This document shows, piece by piece, positions 1 to 12,050 of a stretch of 64,000 bases of DNA (the stretch's first letter is position 1; each line of letters starts with the position of its first letter). Source of the DNA: Epiperipatus broadwayi. Lineage: Eukaryota; Onychophora; Udeonychophora; Euonychophora; Peripatidae. Made by a program: the position numbers and the translations under genes. The DNA lies in contig JAQFVV010012572.1 in the NCBI GenBank assembly GCA_028023455.1, positions 186,001 to 250,000 of the forward strand, in the 5' to 3' direction. The notes beneath the pieces were generated by a model. It searched no databases. It had not been told where the DNA came from and worked only from the letters and a program-made list of their open reading frames with translations.

Positions 1-3000
1 CACTTCACAGATTGCAACTAACACCAAAAAACTTTTCCATTGTTTTTTGACAGAAGAATATATGTAGAGGGTGTTCACATTTTTCTGTTCTAGTTTTTAT
101 GTGAAGATTTTTAAGTATTTTATATGAGTTTTGCTGTTTTTTGATTATTTTTACACACTAATTGGTCAATTATTATAATAAAATATACAGATAAACTTTC
201 AATTTACTCATTTAGTTTTATTTTTGGAAATAGAAGTTAATAAACTTGTCAGTCATATAAAAAAACAAAACCCACAGTATCTATTTCATCATGCCATTCA
301 TGATATAAATTAAATTTAACAAATATATAGTGTTTAATGAACTAACAAACAGACTATGGTGCATGTAAACATTATAAAGTAACATTTTATATTTTAATTA
401 CAAAATGAACAAATAGAGCACACTTAAATACACTTTATAATAATAACATTAGAGATATATCTCTGCAAGGTGTTAATCACATACAATATGATACCAAATA
501 AAATATCACAATATAGTACAACTACTAAGTGTAATTAAAGCAAACAAGCACAACAAAGAAGAAAAATCATAAATGCAATAAAACTCAACTAATCTAGTCA
601 GTATATTATTGTCACTTTCTTTTATTTGTCCTGATGTAGGCTAATTATAGGTTTTACTAAGTCAGTATTATCTTCTTCACTGTTTATCTGTAGGAAAGAG
701 CTAGAAGGTTTTTGTCTTAAAATAACCTATTTAAAGACTGTTTTGTATTACCTGTTTTTACCTGTATATTTAATTAATTATTTTCACTACATGCCTGTGT
801 ATATATATTGTAACAGTTATATTTGTACATTCATGCAACAAAATCCAGAGTTCAGGCAAATTACACCAAAGCTGATCCAGATGAGGGTTGAGACCTTGAA
901 TCTGTCCATACTTTAACTCATTTATCAGCACTTTGTTGTTAATACCCTATGGATGACATTTATGAGGTTATACTTGGTCTCAATTTAATTTGCAATCCGA
1001 CTGAGAGAAGAGCAAAACATGAGACTTGGTAGAATGATTAATAATTTAATAATAATGAAAATTAAAGAGACCTTTCAACACTTATGGCTTAGTAAGATAA
1101 TGCATGTATATATTAATAAGATTATATTTAATTTACATTTGATTTGGATTCAGCTTGGAGCAGATTGCCTGAGAGACACTAAACAATATTAAATTTAAAT
1201 ATCTTTAGTAAATAAAATTAAATAAACTGATTACACATAAGGAGCAGAAAGATGCACATTTGTTGCAGAGTTTACATGCACAGGTATTATAACAATGATG
1301 AGATAATTATAGTACAGAAGTCTCATCTTAATAATAATGCACTTTATTTTACTATCTGCAATCAGAGACTCATGCCTATATGATATGCCAACTATCTTCA
1401 AGATTTGCAAGCAATAATCTAAACATTACCAAGATGATATAATATAAAGCATTAAGTTGCTAATTCTTAATTATTATCCATGAGCAATTAATACACTCAA
1501 ATACAGATTCCCTCGGCAAACCAGATTCCAGGTTCAAACCAATTCTGAAGTTAATTAATGAAGCAGAATGAACTGATTGCTATAGATGAGCATCTGAGAC
1601 TAAGGCAATAAATACTAAATTGAAGATTGTGATATGAATGTGCAGTTTTTCACAGGTTTCAGTACCTAGTACTCGGTATCCTTTGAGCGTACAACTTGCT
1701 AGTGCAATAAAGAACATTTAGTTTGGTGTGTCAGAGCATCTGTGATATGGTTCTGGGCCCTCATGTTCCAGTTCTAGAAATCTAACTGTCTCAACCAAAT
1801 AATGTGCTGACCTATCACCATGAGTCCATTTAAAAGAAAGCCTAGCAAAGAATAATACACAATAGTGCTTAGTAAAAACACACTTGTAACACTTATAAAT
1901 AATACTAATATATTAAAGACAATTTAAAATGCACTTAAATCTATAGCTTCATTTGACTATCTTGACACTGTTCTCAAATTAGTATATCTTAATCATGTTA
2001 AGAGGGGTTCATTGATAGCAATCTAGTTTTAATCAATGGAATCTATATATATTGAGGGGAAAGCATATTTTGGGCTTTATAATAATTATAAATATGCTTG
2101 CGATATTATCTCTGGCCATTATTTAATTAAGTCATAATAATAATTGTAAACCTCACTAACAAGCTAATACATGTCAGCTTAAGTAAAACATATATAAAAC
2201 AATGAACATGTAGTGGTCTGTTGTTATATGTGAGAATAGATTTCAAAACAGCAGTTTATATTGGCTAAAAAGCAATGAAACATGTTACTGGAGAGCTCCT
2301 AATCATCTCTCTCCAAAGGTTTATATTAATTACTCTCTGCTTTGAAGTGAAGGCATATCATAGTACACAAATTTAAAATGAATCAAATAATTAATAGAAA
2401 TTAGACATGGCTGCAGATTATAGAAAAGATTAAATTAATAAATGATTTTATTACAATTTAGAAACTTGTTTTAAAGTCACATTAATAGGCAAGCTTTTAC
2501 AGTTACATTTATAGATTTATTTTAAACAAAGATTTAATTAATTAAGAATTAGGTAGATGATTGAAATATTATAAGCTTAGTAGATTTATAGAGCTCTGTG
2601 GTGAAGAATATTACTGATTTCTTCTAAAGGTTGAGTTGTCCAGCATTTGGTGTGGGCACTGTTACTTCTCTGGATAGGTTGTTTTTCCTTGATGTCTTTT
2701 TTTGGCAGTTCATGGTATTGAATTGCTCCTTCCTGGTGGTGATGATGATTGCTGTGTAACCAGCAAGATAGGCTGAAGGTCGTCATTCTTCTGTAGGAAG
2801 ATGGCAATGTTGGGGTCTTCCTAGCCACTCATATCAAATTTTTAATGGGTGTAGCTTCCTGTGGCAACTGTTTTGATTATATAATACAAGAGAAATCTTG
2901 AGTGCTGGAAAATGGTGGATTATATACTAGATTTCTGATCTCCCTGTTATATTTGCCTTTAAGCCAGGTTTTACAGTGTAAAACTCATTAGCTTGTTTAC

Positions 3001-5130
3001 AACTTTTATTTTTAATCTTCAAATTTGACATTCTTTTGTTAATTTTTTAAATCTAACATTTACATCCTAGTAAAAACAAATGTGACTCCCTAGAGAATAG
3101 AAAATAGTGTTGTATATCGCATTTGTTTTGACCAGGGTGTATTTTTAAATTTGTTATTTTATATTTGATCTCCATGCAATTCAAAAACAATTGCATGTGT
3201 GTGATCTTTTTAATAAGAACTGTTCAATATTTTTGAAACTAAATAATTGCTGCATAAACATTTTGTTATATATGTATGTTAGTCACCCATGAAATTGAGC
3301 ATATATATGTGATGTTTGAACAAATGATGAATAAATTTATACGTATACATTATATTAAATTAAAGATTTATAATTATAATCATGCTCTAATGCTATTAAA
3401 TCAGTTTCACATCACAGCTCCCTCACATATATATTTGTGTCCATACATATATAAGAATGTTTACACAGACATGCATTTAATTTAACATATAAATATATAT
3501 AGATACGGTATACATAATTTTATAATTAAATATTAGTAAATACAGTAATCAAAAATTTTGAAATTGACAAAAAATATAATTGTCACTTAGAAGCACTTTT
3601 GACTATCCTCATAGTCTCTCTGTCAACTAATTTTTTGAAAGATTAACCTTCATGTACTTGGCAGGGTTTAAATCTAGAATAATTACTACTATGGTACATA
3701 GTAGGTAAAACTGGATGGTTGACAAAATTTACCATTGCAATATATATATATAATCAGTTTTACCATTGCAATATATATATATAATCAGTTTTAACAATAA
3801 TCTTCAGATTAATATATTTAGTAATCAATTGTAATGAGTAGCAATGTTCAAAACTAAGATTATATCAAATTCTTTTAAAACAGAAACATATTTTGGGAAC
3901 ATAGTGAAAACAGATCTGATTGCTAACATAGCTTTGATATTATAGTTCACTGATAAATTGGTGGATTGCTAATCTATAAAACAGGACTGTAATAGTCTTT
4001 CTACACAATAAGTTACCTGGATAAATAATAAATAAGTCAAAATGATAGTGCATTCAGTATTGAAAGTCTTTTGCACTTATTACAAGAGGGGTGTTTTAGA
4101 ATTAAAAAAATTATTTAATATCATATATTTTATGCATGTACATCATGTACTTTCTGTGTACTCATACCAACAGCCTAAAATTTCAGGTACCTTAATGTTT
4201 CTGAGTTTCAACTATTATCTGGTCTAAGTGTATAAATTTCAAAAATAACTCATTATTTTAATTTTTTAATGTTGAAACGTTTGGGTTTTTAGCTTGAATA
4301 GTTAAGACTATTAGATTTAATGCAGTACTTGGGTAATTTTGTGCAATAATAGAATGCTGGAAGTAAATGCCCCAAGTAGTTAAGTACATAGCCTTACAAA
4401 TGGTGGATAGTTTGATATTTATTCTTGTTGGTTATATTCTCTATTTAAAAATAGTTAGATACATAATTACTGATTATAAGTCAACTAACTGAAAAAATTC
4501 AAAGCTTAATTAAAAAGTTTTATCATCTTTATCATCTGGAGAAAAAAAAATCCATTTTATCTGGATTTAAATTCTATTTGTGAGCAAAGTGAGGCGTATA
4601 TTATTTATTCTATGAACTCCAATTGAGTCAGAAGTACTTCAGCAAAAATTTAGAAAACAATTATGGCAAAGATTAAATTGTCAAGTGATATGTTTAATTT
4701 GATGGTTGTTTAATATGAAAATAAACTAAGTTGCTATGGTAATTATTAAATTAATAGCGAGAGACAATTATTTGTCAATAACATTACATCATTAGCAGCA
4801 ATTAAATAAGTGTCACTATTTTAATTCAAGGAAAAGATAGAACAAAAGCTTTAAGATGGATTGTGATGACTATACTAAACAATCAGTGAACCAAATATAC
4901 AGGCACACACATCACATGATAGGCTTATAATCTTTTAATCTTGGCATCATAATGTTATCTTTTAACTTTTTCACAGCAATCTTTTTTTCTCTCTCCAAAA
5001 CAAAGTCCTCTAATGAACTTCGTCTCTAGTCATAAATAGTCAATCAAAACAATTAATAAAATATTTCTTTAAAGAGACTTTTATCTTTATAATGGATTAC
5101 AAAAACTATGTTCAAGTTTGCCGTAAAATA
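1..5130. other. AT-rich DNA without a recognisable gene
   Basis: No coding region, RNA gene or mobile element could be recognised here. Open frames are short (an 80-codon minus-strand frame at 2586-2828 is the longest) and show no domain I know. The stretch is AT-rich with scattered short TA runs. Intronic or intergenic origin cannot be told apart. Confidence 0.6.
3729..3790. repeat. Two-copy 31-bp tandem duplication
   Basis: A 31-bp unit beginning ACCATTGC and containing a short TA run occurs twice back to back, at 3731 and 3762, with essentially identical copies. It is a recent local duplication, probably by slippage or unequal exchange at the TA run. Confidence 0.85.
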
Positions 5131-5235
5131 TCTTTTTTTTTTCATGTGTCAAAGCATCGGCCGGGAAGCGAACCCGCGAACCTGGGACAACTGCTTGTAA
5201 GGCAGCTGTGCGGACCACTCGGCCACCAATGCTTG
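5131..5235 (-). mobile_element. Short tRNA-like SINE, copy 1
   Basis: On the minus strand an 80-nt tRNA-like body (5154-5233) has a 7-bp acceptor stem (GCATTGG with CCGATGC), an A-box-like TGGCCGAGTGG, an anticodon-like hairpin and a B-box-like GGTTCGCTTCC. It is followed by TGACACATG and an A tail (T run on plus). Three further copies lie at 30.1, 51.0 and 59.5 kb with the same TGACA(C/T)ATGGG-plus-A tail, so this is a dispersed SINE and not a unique tRNA gene. It has almost no tRNA-unrelated body. Of the four copies this one keeps the most tRNA-like boxes. Confidence 0.75.
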
Positions 5236-7204
5236 GAATTATTATTATTATACTTTGATTTATATGACCAAATCTATCAAACTTCATTTATCATCACTAA
5301 AATAAGTTGAAAATTATCTACTTGGTCATATGATGTTACGTCGTTAGAGATTCTGTTTCACTTCCCTGCAATAAATATTGCATAATAACATTTTTGAATA
5401 ACTAATGGAGAAATGGACATGTATAATTGAACAATTTTATGAACAATAATTTAAGCATAAGAGGTAGGGTTTATGTGTGTGAGTCTGGAAGGGCAGGTGA
5501 ATTTTGTGTCACTGCACATCTGGAACCATAAAAACCCGCTCACCTATCCATATATTTATTCTTGAATGTTTAAAAAATCGTTGGCACGGAATCAATTGTA
5601 TGGGTGCGGATGCGCTTGAACACCGACACTCCCTAAATTTGTTTGTAACAATTCTTGTTGATTGCATTGTAATATCCAAACTTATGCCTCTCTAATTGTC
5701 TTGAGGTACAAATAAAGGCACTTGAAAGAAACTAACAGTTGAAGCAGTTGTAATAAACTATTTTATTTTTTTTCTTATTAAATACAACAGCAAGACACAT
5801 TATATAAATACAAGCACACACCTAAGTTTTAGTATTGAAACATTTTGCGATCACATTTTAGTTCAGAATGTAAATCAAGCAACATTTAATTGACAACCAA
5901 AGAGTTATATCAAATTTCTTTTCACTTAATTGCACTAATTATTGTTATTATATTACAATACTGTCCATCAGTGGTTTTTATTTACTTCTTACTCGAAGGC
6001 AATTACGACGAAACCTCTGTCTTAGTTTTATCATTACATCTTGATACAATTTAATTAATAAAAATTCAGAGATATACTTAATGTCACTCCATCAATCTCA
6101 GGAATTGTATTCTCAGTTTAATGATTGCCCTAAAGTGAAGCAGTTAATAATGATCACCATTAATCCAGGAGGAAAAGATAATCCCAGATGGCATTGTCAC
6201 GTACAGAAAATTCCAGGGATTATTTAAAGAGAAGTCGCAAAAAGAAAAAAGATTAGCAGAATATGGTCCAAGTTTTAGCAGGAATCAATTTGAGTAATCG
6301 ATAAAAAGTAAATTTATCTGCAGAAAATAAAATTTTATTTTTATTAAGTAGTTATTTTATGAAGGGTATTTACTCAAAGGTAACGTACGGAATATTTTTA
6401 ATTGTACTTATCAATTAACTTACTTTGCAGAAGTCCGTGCACGCGTAAATTGTTTAAACATGTCTGTGCACGTTTATATATATTAAATATAAAGTCTTTG
6501 TGATTTAATAGACATTTTTATTATCAGGCATATACATATCACTTTGTTTTGTCTATCTGAGCCTTTATTGTAGAGCCAGAGCTTTCTCCATGTTATCAAC
6601 ACATTCGATTTGGGTTTTTTTTAAAAATTAGTAGTTAAACGTTTGGTGAAGCTACATTTCCACTAATATACGTAGATATCAATTTAGTAACGAACAATAT
6701 ATAATTAATAAATTAGACTATAGGCTGAACGTATGAATTGTCAACTATACTTTGGCTTCAGTTCTAAATCATGTGTACGTCAGGATAAATTCAGTAATAT
6801 TTACATCACGAAACTATTGATTATGTAAATAATTCAAATACATCCAAGATCTTTATAACCAACCTGAGGTTCGAATTAAGTTACAGTTTGAAAATTTTCC
6901 GCAATGGCTTACACAATTCAGTGAACTATCCAATTACTGTATGATAAATGAGGGTCTAACTAGACAATAAAATGAAAAAGGAAAACTATCAAAATTTTCG
7001 CTAATTGGAATTGGCTTGTTGTGTTTTTCTACTGCTAACGACTATTTGTAGTGGAGTCTTTTTTTTTATATCTATTACGTAAATCACCTTTTTTCCCCCC
7101 ACAAAATCTCTTTTAAACGAGCAATTATCTTTACTACCTGATTTATAAAAATTCAGTAGGAAATATTTTCACTCTGCGCTTTTTATTTTTTAAAAAAATT
7201 GAAC
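5236..7204. other. AT-rich DNA, nothing recognised
   Basis: Slightly more GC-rich islands occur near 5461-5700 and 6150-6240, but neither gives a protein I recognise and no splice-bounded frame is convincing. The rest is AT-rich DNA without a supported feature. Confidence 0.55.
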
Positions 7205-9290
7205 TCAATGCATTTGTCATCATCATTTTCAACCAATATCACGTGGCCGAATGAAGACTCTTCAAGTTTAAGCTTCTTCTCTCCAAACCACATCAACATT
7301 TTTATATAATCTATTTATTTCACATAATATCTCTTTTTATATTCTTTATAATTTCTTAGCATCCAGTTTAATACTCCATTTGTCCATCTATTACCGTCAG
7401 TTTAGTAATATGTCCAATCAAACTTTATTTCGGTTGCACAATTATTTTAATGATATTAGTGGATAACTGTTTTTTTCTCACCCATTTTTAGTATCTTCTT
7501 GCTACTTCCAATATACATTTTTCCATACTTTGTTGAGTAATGCAATAATGTTCTACTATTAAGAGTCCAAGTCTCAGATCCATAAGTAAATAAAAAATAA
7601 AAATAATCAAATGGTTTTGTTGCTTAAGAGAGTTCTTAAAAAGTTTGAGCAGTAAAAGTCCAGAACTGAAATTGATCAAAGAACTTTCCACTCTAGAATC
7701 TAATATCTCATTACTGCATTTACCCATGCAGAGCTATTAAGGAAGAACAGGTGACACACATCTATTAAAAACCTTCCTTTTCAAGCACAAATACATATTT
7801 CTTTTTTATATTAAGGTATTACTAAAGATTTCATCCCAGTTTAATCCATATGTTTTCATCTGTATTAAAAATCTGACCAAGGTGTATGTAATTATTAATT
7901 TCTTCTATTTCATAATTATCAATATTTGTTTTCTTTTTTAAACAAAAACCATTGAAGTTTTATCCTTAGTTCTATTATCTTACTTATATATAATAACTCT
8001 TGCAATATTTTCTGAAGCTCTAAAGCATTATTTGTAAAAACAACAACATGCATATAGAAAACATTTTATAAATGAGTATGGTCACTAACTCCAAGAAAAG
8101 TAAAGAAAGAAACTGTTCTAAAAGTCAGTTTTGCAGTTACTATACAAACCATCTGTGAACTCCAAATATATCGACATATAAATCATGTTAGTCCATTTTC
8201 CTGCTTAATATTTCTTCAACAAAAATTTTTTCTCTTTAACACCATGTATAATTGTAGTTTTTCAATGTATTTTAGTTTTTGTCAAATACCATTTGCAAAA
8301 TTTAATGCACAAAATACTTCTTGTAAAAACTATTGTAAAAATTTTGAAAACATGTAATCGCACTACTTTGTATATTTATCAGTGTTAATCTTTCTAGTGT
8401 CACCATATAATCTAATTACCATGTTGCATTTTGATAAATATTTTTTAGAATAGGATAATTTTCTGAAGTTATGTCTTAATGTTTCAAAGCTTTAATACAG
8501 TGGAAATACATTATAGAACTAAATGCTTTTTCATAACCTATAAATCCCAAGCATGCTGGTCACACATATTTATTGTTCCTTTGTATAACTTCTCTCAATA
8601 CTAGAATGTAATCCTCTATCCTAACACTACTTTCCGGAAATGAATTGTAATTATTTTGGTAAAGACCATAAATAAAACAGATATATGGATAGGTCTTTAT
8701 TTTCTAATGTCTTTTTCATCCCCTTTTTTAAGTATCAGTGTAACTACTGAATTATTCCCAGTCATCTCATACAACTTTATCCATTAGATATTTGCCGTAT
8801 AATTTTACCAACCAATTTTCTATTTTTTCATTTGCTTCTTTAAAGATATTAATAATAACTTTATCATTTTCTAAAGTTTTTTTTTTTTCATAATTTTAAT
8901 TGTATGTCTTATCTCTTCATTTAAAATCCTCAGCAATCCAGAAGTTGAATTTATTGTAGTGGCTACTTTGTTTTGTTTGTTGTTGTTTATTTTATTAGCA
9001 TAAATTTCTTATAGAACTCTATTATACATTCTATGATGTCGTCTTCCTTTTTAGCAGTAATTTCATCTTTTCTTATTATTAGATTAAGATGTTATTTTAT
9101 GTCTTTCAAATTTGCATTCTCTTTTATAGCTTTTCTTGTCAATTCACAGGTATACATTCATTTATCATTAGTAATTCTTTTTCTTATACCATTTTATAAA
9201 ATTCCAAATACTCAACTTTTCTCAATAGATAATATTTGTTTTATATTTTTTCTTCATTTATTATATTGTCTGTAGCAGATTTCTTTGTCA
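7205..9290 (-). pseudogene. Old RTE-type LINE remnant (endonuclease-RT linker to 3' end)
   Basis: This minus-strand stretch is collinear with the better RTE copy at 17.9-19.1 kb. Matching blocks include the CATCATCA 3' tail region (7216 versus 17928), the block near 7390-7420 (versus 18108), the block near 8020 (versus 18650) and the block near 8560-8620 (versus 18986). Further upstream, minus-strand reading of 9000-9130 gives ITAKKEDDIIECIIEFYKKF, which resembles the linker before RT in RTE proteins (EFYKxLY motif). Stops and frameshifts are everywhere, so it is dead. It reaches about 1 kb further 5' than the 18-kb copy. Assignment to RTE rests on the sister copy and this linker motif. Confidence 0.65.
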
Positions 9291-10283
9291 CATTTCTTAA
9301 TAATGAAGGTTTTTTATATATCAATTAAGTTTGAACTGTTGTTAATTACTAATAGAACTCTTGTGCTCATTCAGATTGGAAAAGATCTTAAAAAGTCCAG
9401 TTTTCCAACCTACAGATTTAATACTAGTGATACTTATATTTAGTAGGGTGATCTGAATCATCATAGATTCAGTAAGATTTGCTTCCTAGACCATGATTCA
9501 AAGGTAATATTTGGATCCGTTAACTATTTGATTCTGAGACCATGCTTTCACATTCTTCAGGTGAAACAATCTCTTAGCTCTTCAACTAAGAAATCCACAA
9601 ACTCACATGACAATGCTATCTCTCTGAGCTTAGCTGCTAAATCTGTTGTTGATCAGTGAAGTAGTTTTGAAGGTTAGAAATATTAACTATCAATACTATC
9701 TTTTCTTTAATAATTTTCATCTTTCTAATGTTCAATTAGCATGTATTTTGCATCTCACTAAAGGGGTGATTATTCTTATATTGAATCTATTAAAAGCATT
9801 ACAATCTTATATATTTTCTGACAATCAAAATATAATCTAATTCTGTTGTACTTTCATTTGTATGTTGCCATGGGCATTTTTGTTTAGCATTTTTCACAGT
9901 GAAAAAATTATGATAAACATATTTCTTCCTTGCCAATTTTATAAGTTTGTGTTCTCTCTCATTTCTGTAATCATAGCCAAGCTTATCTAAGCATTTTTAT
10001 CTTTCAAAAATTTTCCAAAATTACAAAAACTGATGTGCACATGAAATTAAATTAAACATCACTTGAAAATATAATATATAATTAGAAAAATGAACACCTA
10101 ACTTTTATGCACTGTTCAAATTTGATGTCATGTCCTCTACTGTAAAAGCTGTCAAATATAACAAATAAAAATGAACCACTTTTATTCATTTTCCAAGATT
10201 TTACATGAATGTTTAAACCAGTCTATAACATCAGCAATGATGAAATTTAAGTCAATGAATATATTTATGCGATCTCATTCTAC
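9291..10283. other. AT-rich DNA, nothing recognised
   Basis: Short open frames at 9646-9840 and 10171-10407 have no recognisable domain. A more complex stretch at 9370-9640 may be a decayed repeat, but I found no second copy in the window. Confidence 0.5.
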
Positions 10284-10545
10284 TAAACATCACATGATGA
10301 CCATTCTTTATACTTACACAAGCTGTTTACACACAGGCAAAACTCTCCATACAATAGCAACACTCAGTGCTCTCAGGTACGAGGCAAAGCCACAAGTTAG
10401 AAACTAGTCTGGGGATGTTGGATGTGTAGGCACTAGATAGAAATTTTATGCACAAACCTTCCTGTGTCCATTGATTACTCTGGCTTGCCTGGAGTAGAAA
10501 CATATAGAGACTTTTGCCTCTGTGCATTCTCATTTTAACTGGATT
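10284..10545 (+). mobile_element. Hammerhead-family B repeat, decayed copy
   Basis: This shares long blocks with copies at 33.1-34.06 and 54.0-54.3 kb, including the start near AACATCACATGAT, the AAAACTCTCCATAC block, and the block from AGAAACTAGTCTGGGGAT through GTAGGCACTAGATAG. The 3' half of the ribozyme core (GAAACTAGTC, 10400-10409) survives. The CTGATGA half is lost, replaced by a diverged stretch around 10375-10390. It also carries the flanking inverted pair seen in the 54-kb copy, so these two may be one subfamily. Confidence 0.7.
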
Positions 10546-11315
10546 ATAATCTAGTTTCCAATAGATTTTAATAATCCTGTTAACAAGTAAACTATAAAAC
10601 TAAATTAAACAGGACTTGATAATATGAAATATAGTCAATAAATCTAATGATCATTTCAATATTTGGAAATGAATGAAACTAAAATCATTTTATTTGTTAT
10701 ATTTAACTGCTTTGAAACTAAAAAACTTTGAATTAAATTTAAATATTGGCTTGAAATAAGAAGTTTATCTCTTTGATTATATTATATATATTTGATTAAT
10801 GAGTGATCCCATTTTTATCATGCCGTATATATTTACATTGTTTTAAAATAAAAGCAATCAATTCTAGAGTTAGTGTTAACAAAAGCAGTCAGCTCTAGAA
10901 TTAGTGTTTATAATATGAATAGACAAAAAAAAATAGTTATCTATTCATTGAATGTTACTATATTTTTATTTATTATTTAATATGTTTTTAATTCTCTTTA
11001 CAAAATTTTTACATATCCAATAGTGAAGTCCTTTTTTATAATTTCAGTATAGAAATTGCCTCTGATTATTAATTTACATTAGTACTCTTTCTTTTTGTGT
11101 GTGTATTTAATTTATTGTCATTTTGATATATTGCTTTTATTCACAACTTTTACAAAAGCATTTCAAAATGCAGATATTTAATTACTTTATGCAGTATTTC
11201 ATTTTATATTTTTTTTTTATAATATTGCTTTATTTTTAAAAAATACAAGATTAATTCTGTAATTTATTTATTTGTCCTATCTGCCTTGTGCATAAAATAA
11301 TTTTTGGGCTAAACT
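10546..11315. other. AT-rich DNA, nothing recognised
   Basis: Only homopolymer-rich AT sequence is visible, with no open frame, RNA fold or repeat copy that I could support. Confidence 0.5.
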
Positions 11316-11840
11316 GTGTTTTACAATAAAAACATCATATACAAGGCATTACACAGCATTAGTACTAAAAAGAAGAAAGGGGATAAAATTGATAACTCAA
11401 CTAGTTATAGAGTGGTTTTATCTTATATTAAGAGTCATGATAAAATCAGTAGAAGATTATCTAATTTTAGCATAAAGACTATTGTTTCTACTAGCAAAAA
11501 AATGATTTTGTCTATAAATCTGAAGACGGAGTACTTTTGGAATACCAGGGAGTCTATGAAATTTCATGTTTACAGTGCTCAAAAAGTTATGTAGGTCAGT
11601 CTAATATACAAATTAATGTCCAGATTAATAAACATAAAAATACCTTTAATTAGAAGTTAAATACATCAGCTTTTACTTCACAGTTTTTAGAAATTAGTCA
11701 GAAACCTGATTTTGTTTTGAAAAAGTATGATTTGAGAACCATGAGGAAGTTGATTGAAATATTAAAAAGAACAACTGGTTTAGTTGATGAAACACAACAT
11801 ATTCCAGCCTTATGGGGACAGTAATTTCTTTCTTCTAACA
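11316..11840 (+). pseudogene. Penelope-like retroelement, C-terminal GIY-YIG fragment
   Basis: A 92-codon frame starts the fragment (residues such as RVVLSYIKSHDKISRRLSNF), which fits the Penelope-like connector after RT. After a frame change near 11549 the DNA reads GVYEISC, then YVGQSN and NKHKNTFN. GVY and YVG correspond to the GIY and YIG halves of the GIY-YIG endonuclease. Further on, a frame containing LIEILKRTTGLVDE fits the region with the catalytic glutamate, and LWGQ resembles the usual C-terminus. At least one frameshift and an in-frame stop make it a pseudogene. It is a different lineage from the element at 61-63 kb, whose corresponding motifs are VIYQIFC and YIGESR. The RT part is missing upstream. 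Confidence 0.75.
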
Positions 11841-12050
11841 TAAACTTGAAATCAATTAATGATGAAACTGAAGAAAATAAACATTTTGTTAATCCACATA
11901 TTCTGAATGCTCACTACTTCACACTCAATCTCACTCTTTATCTCACCCTCAATCTCATTTCTATTTGAGATCTAATGTTTTTTCTTTGAAAAGTTAACCT
12001 TGACTATCAAAAAATCAAAAATCTTCTTGAGTCATCCACACAATTGGTCT
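11841..12050. other. Spacer between two retroelement fragments
   Basis: A short run with ACTC/TCTCA-like repetition at 11925-11960 is visible; otherwise nothing is recognised. Confidence 0.4.

Noticed and set aside
2586-2828. 80-codon minus-strand open frame as a gene
   Set aside because: No recognisable domain, no splice or promoter context; chance or an unidentified decayed repeat.
5154-5233. Functional tRNA gene
   Set aside because: The fold is tRNA-like, but the same sequence with an identical tail and A run occurs at three other places, which marks a SINE.
9540-9570. Minus-strand CTGAAGA at 9550-9560 as a hammerhead
   Set aside because: A short hairpin follows but GAAA is missing after it.
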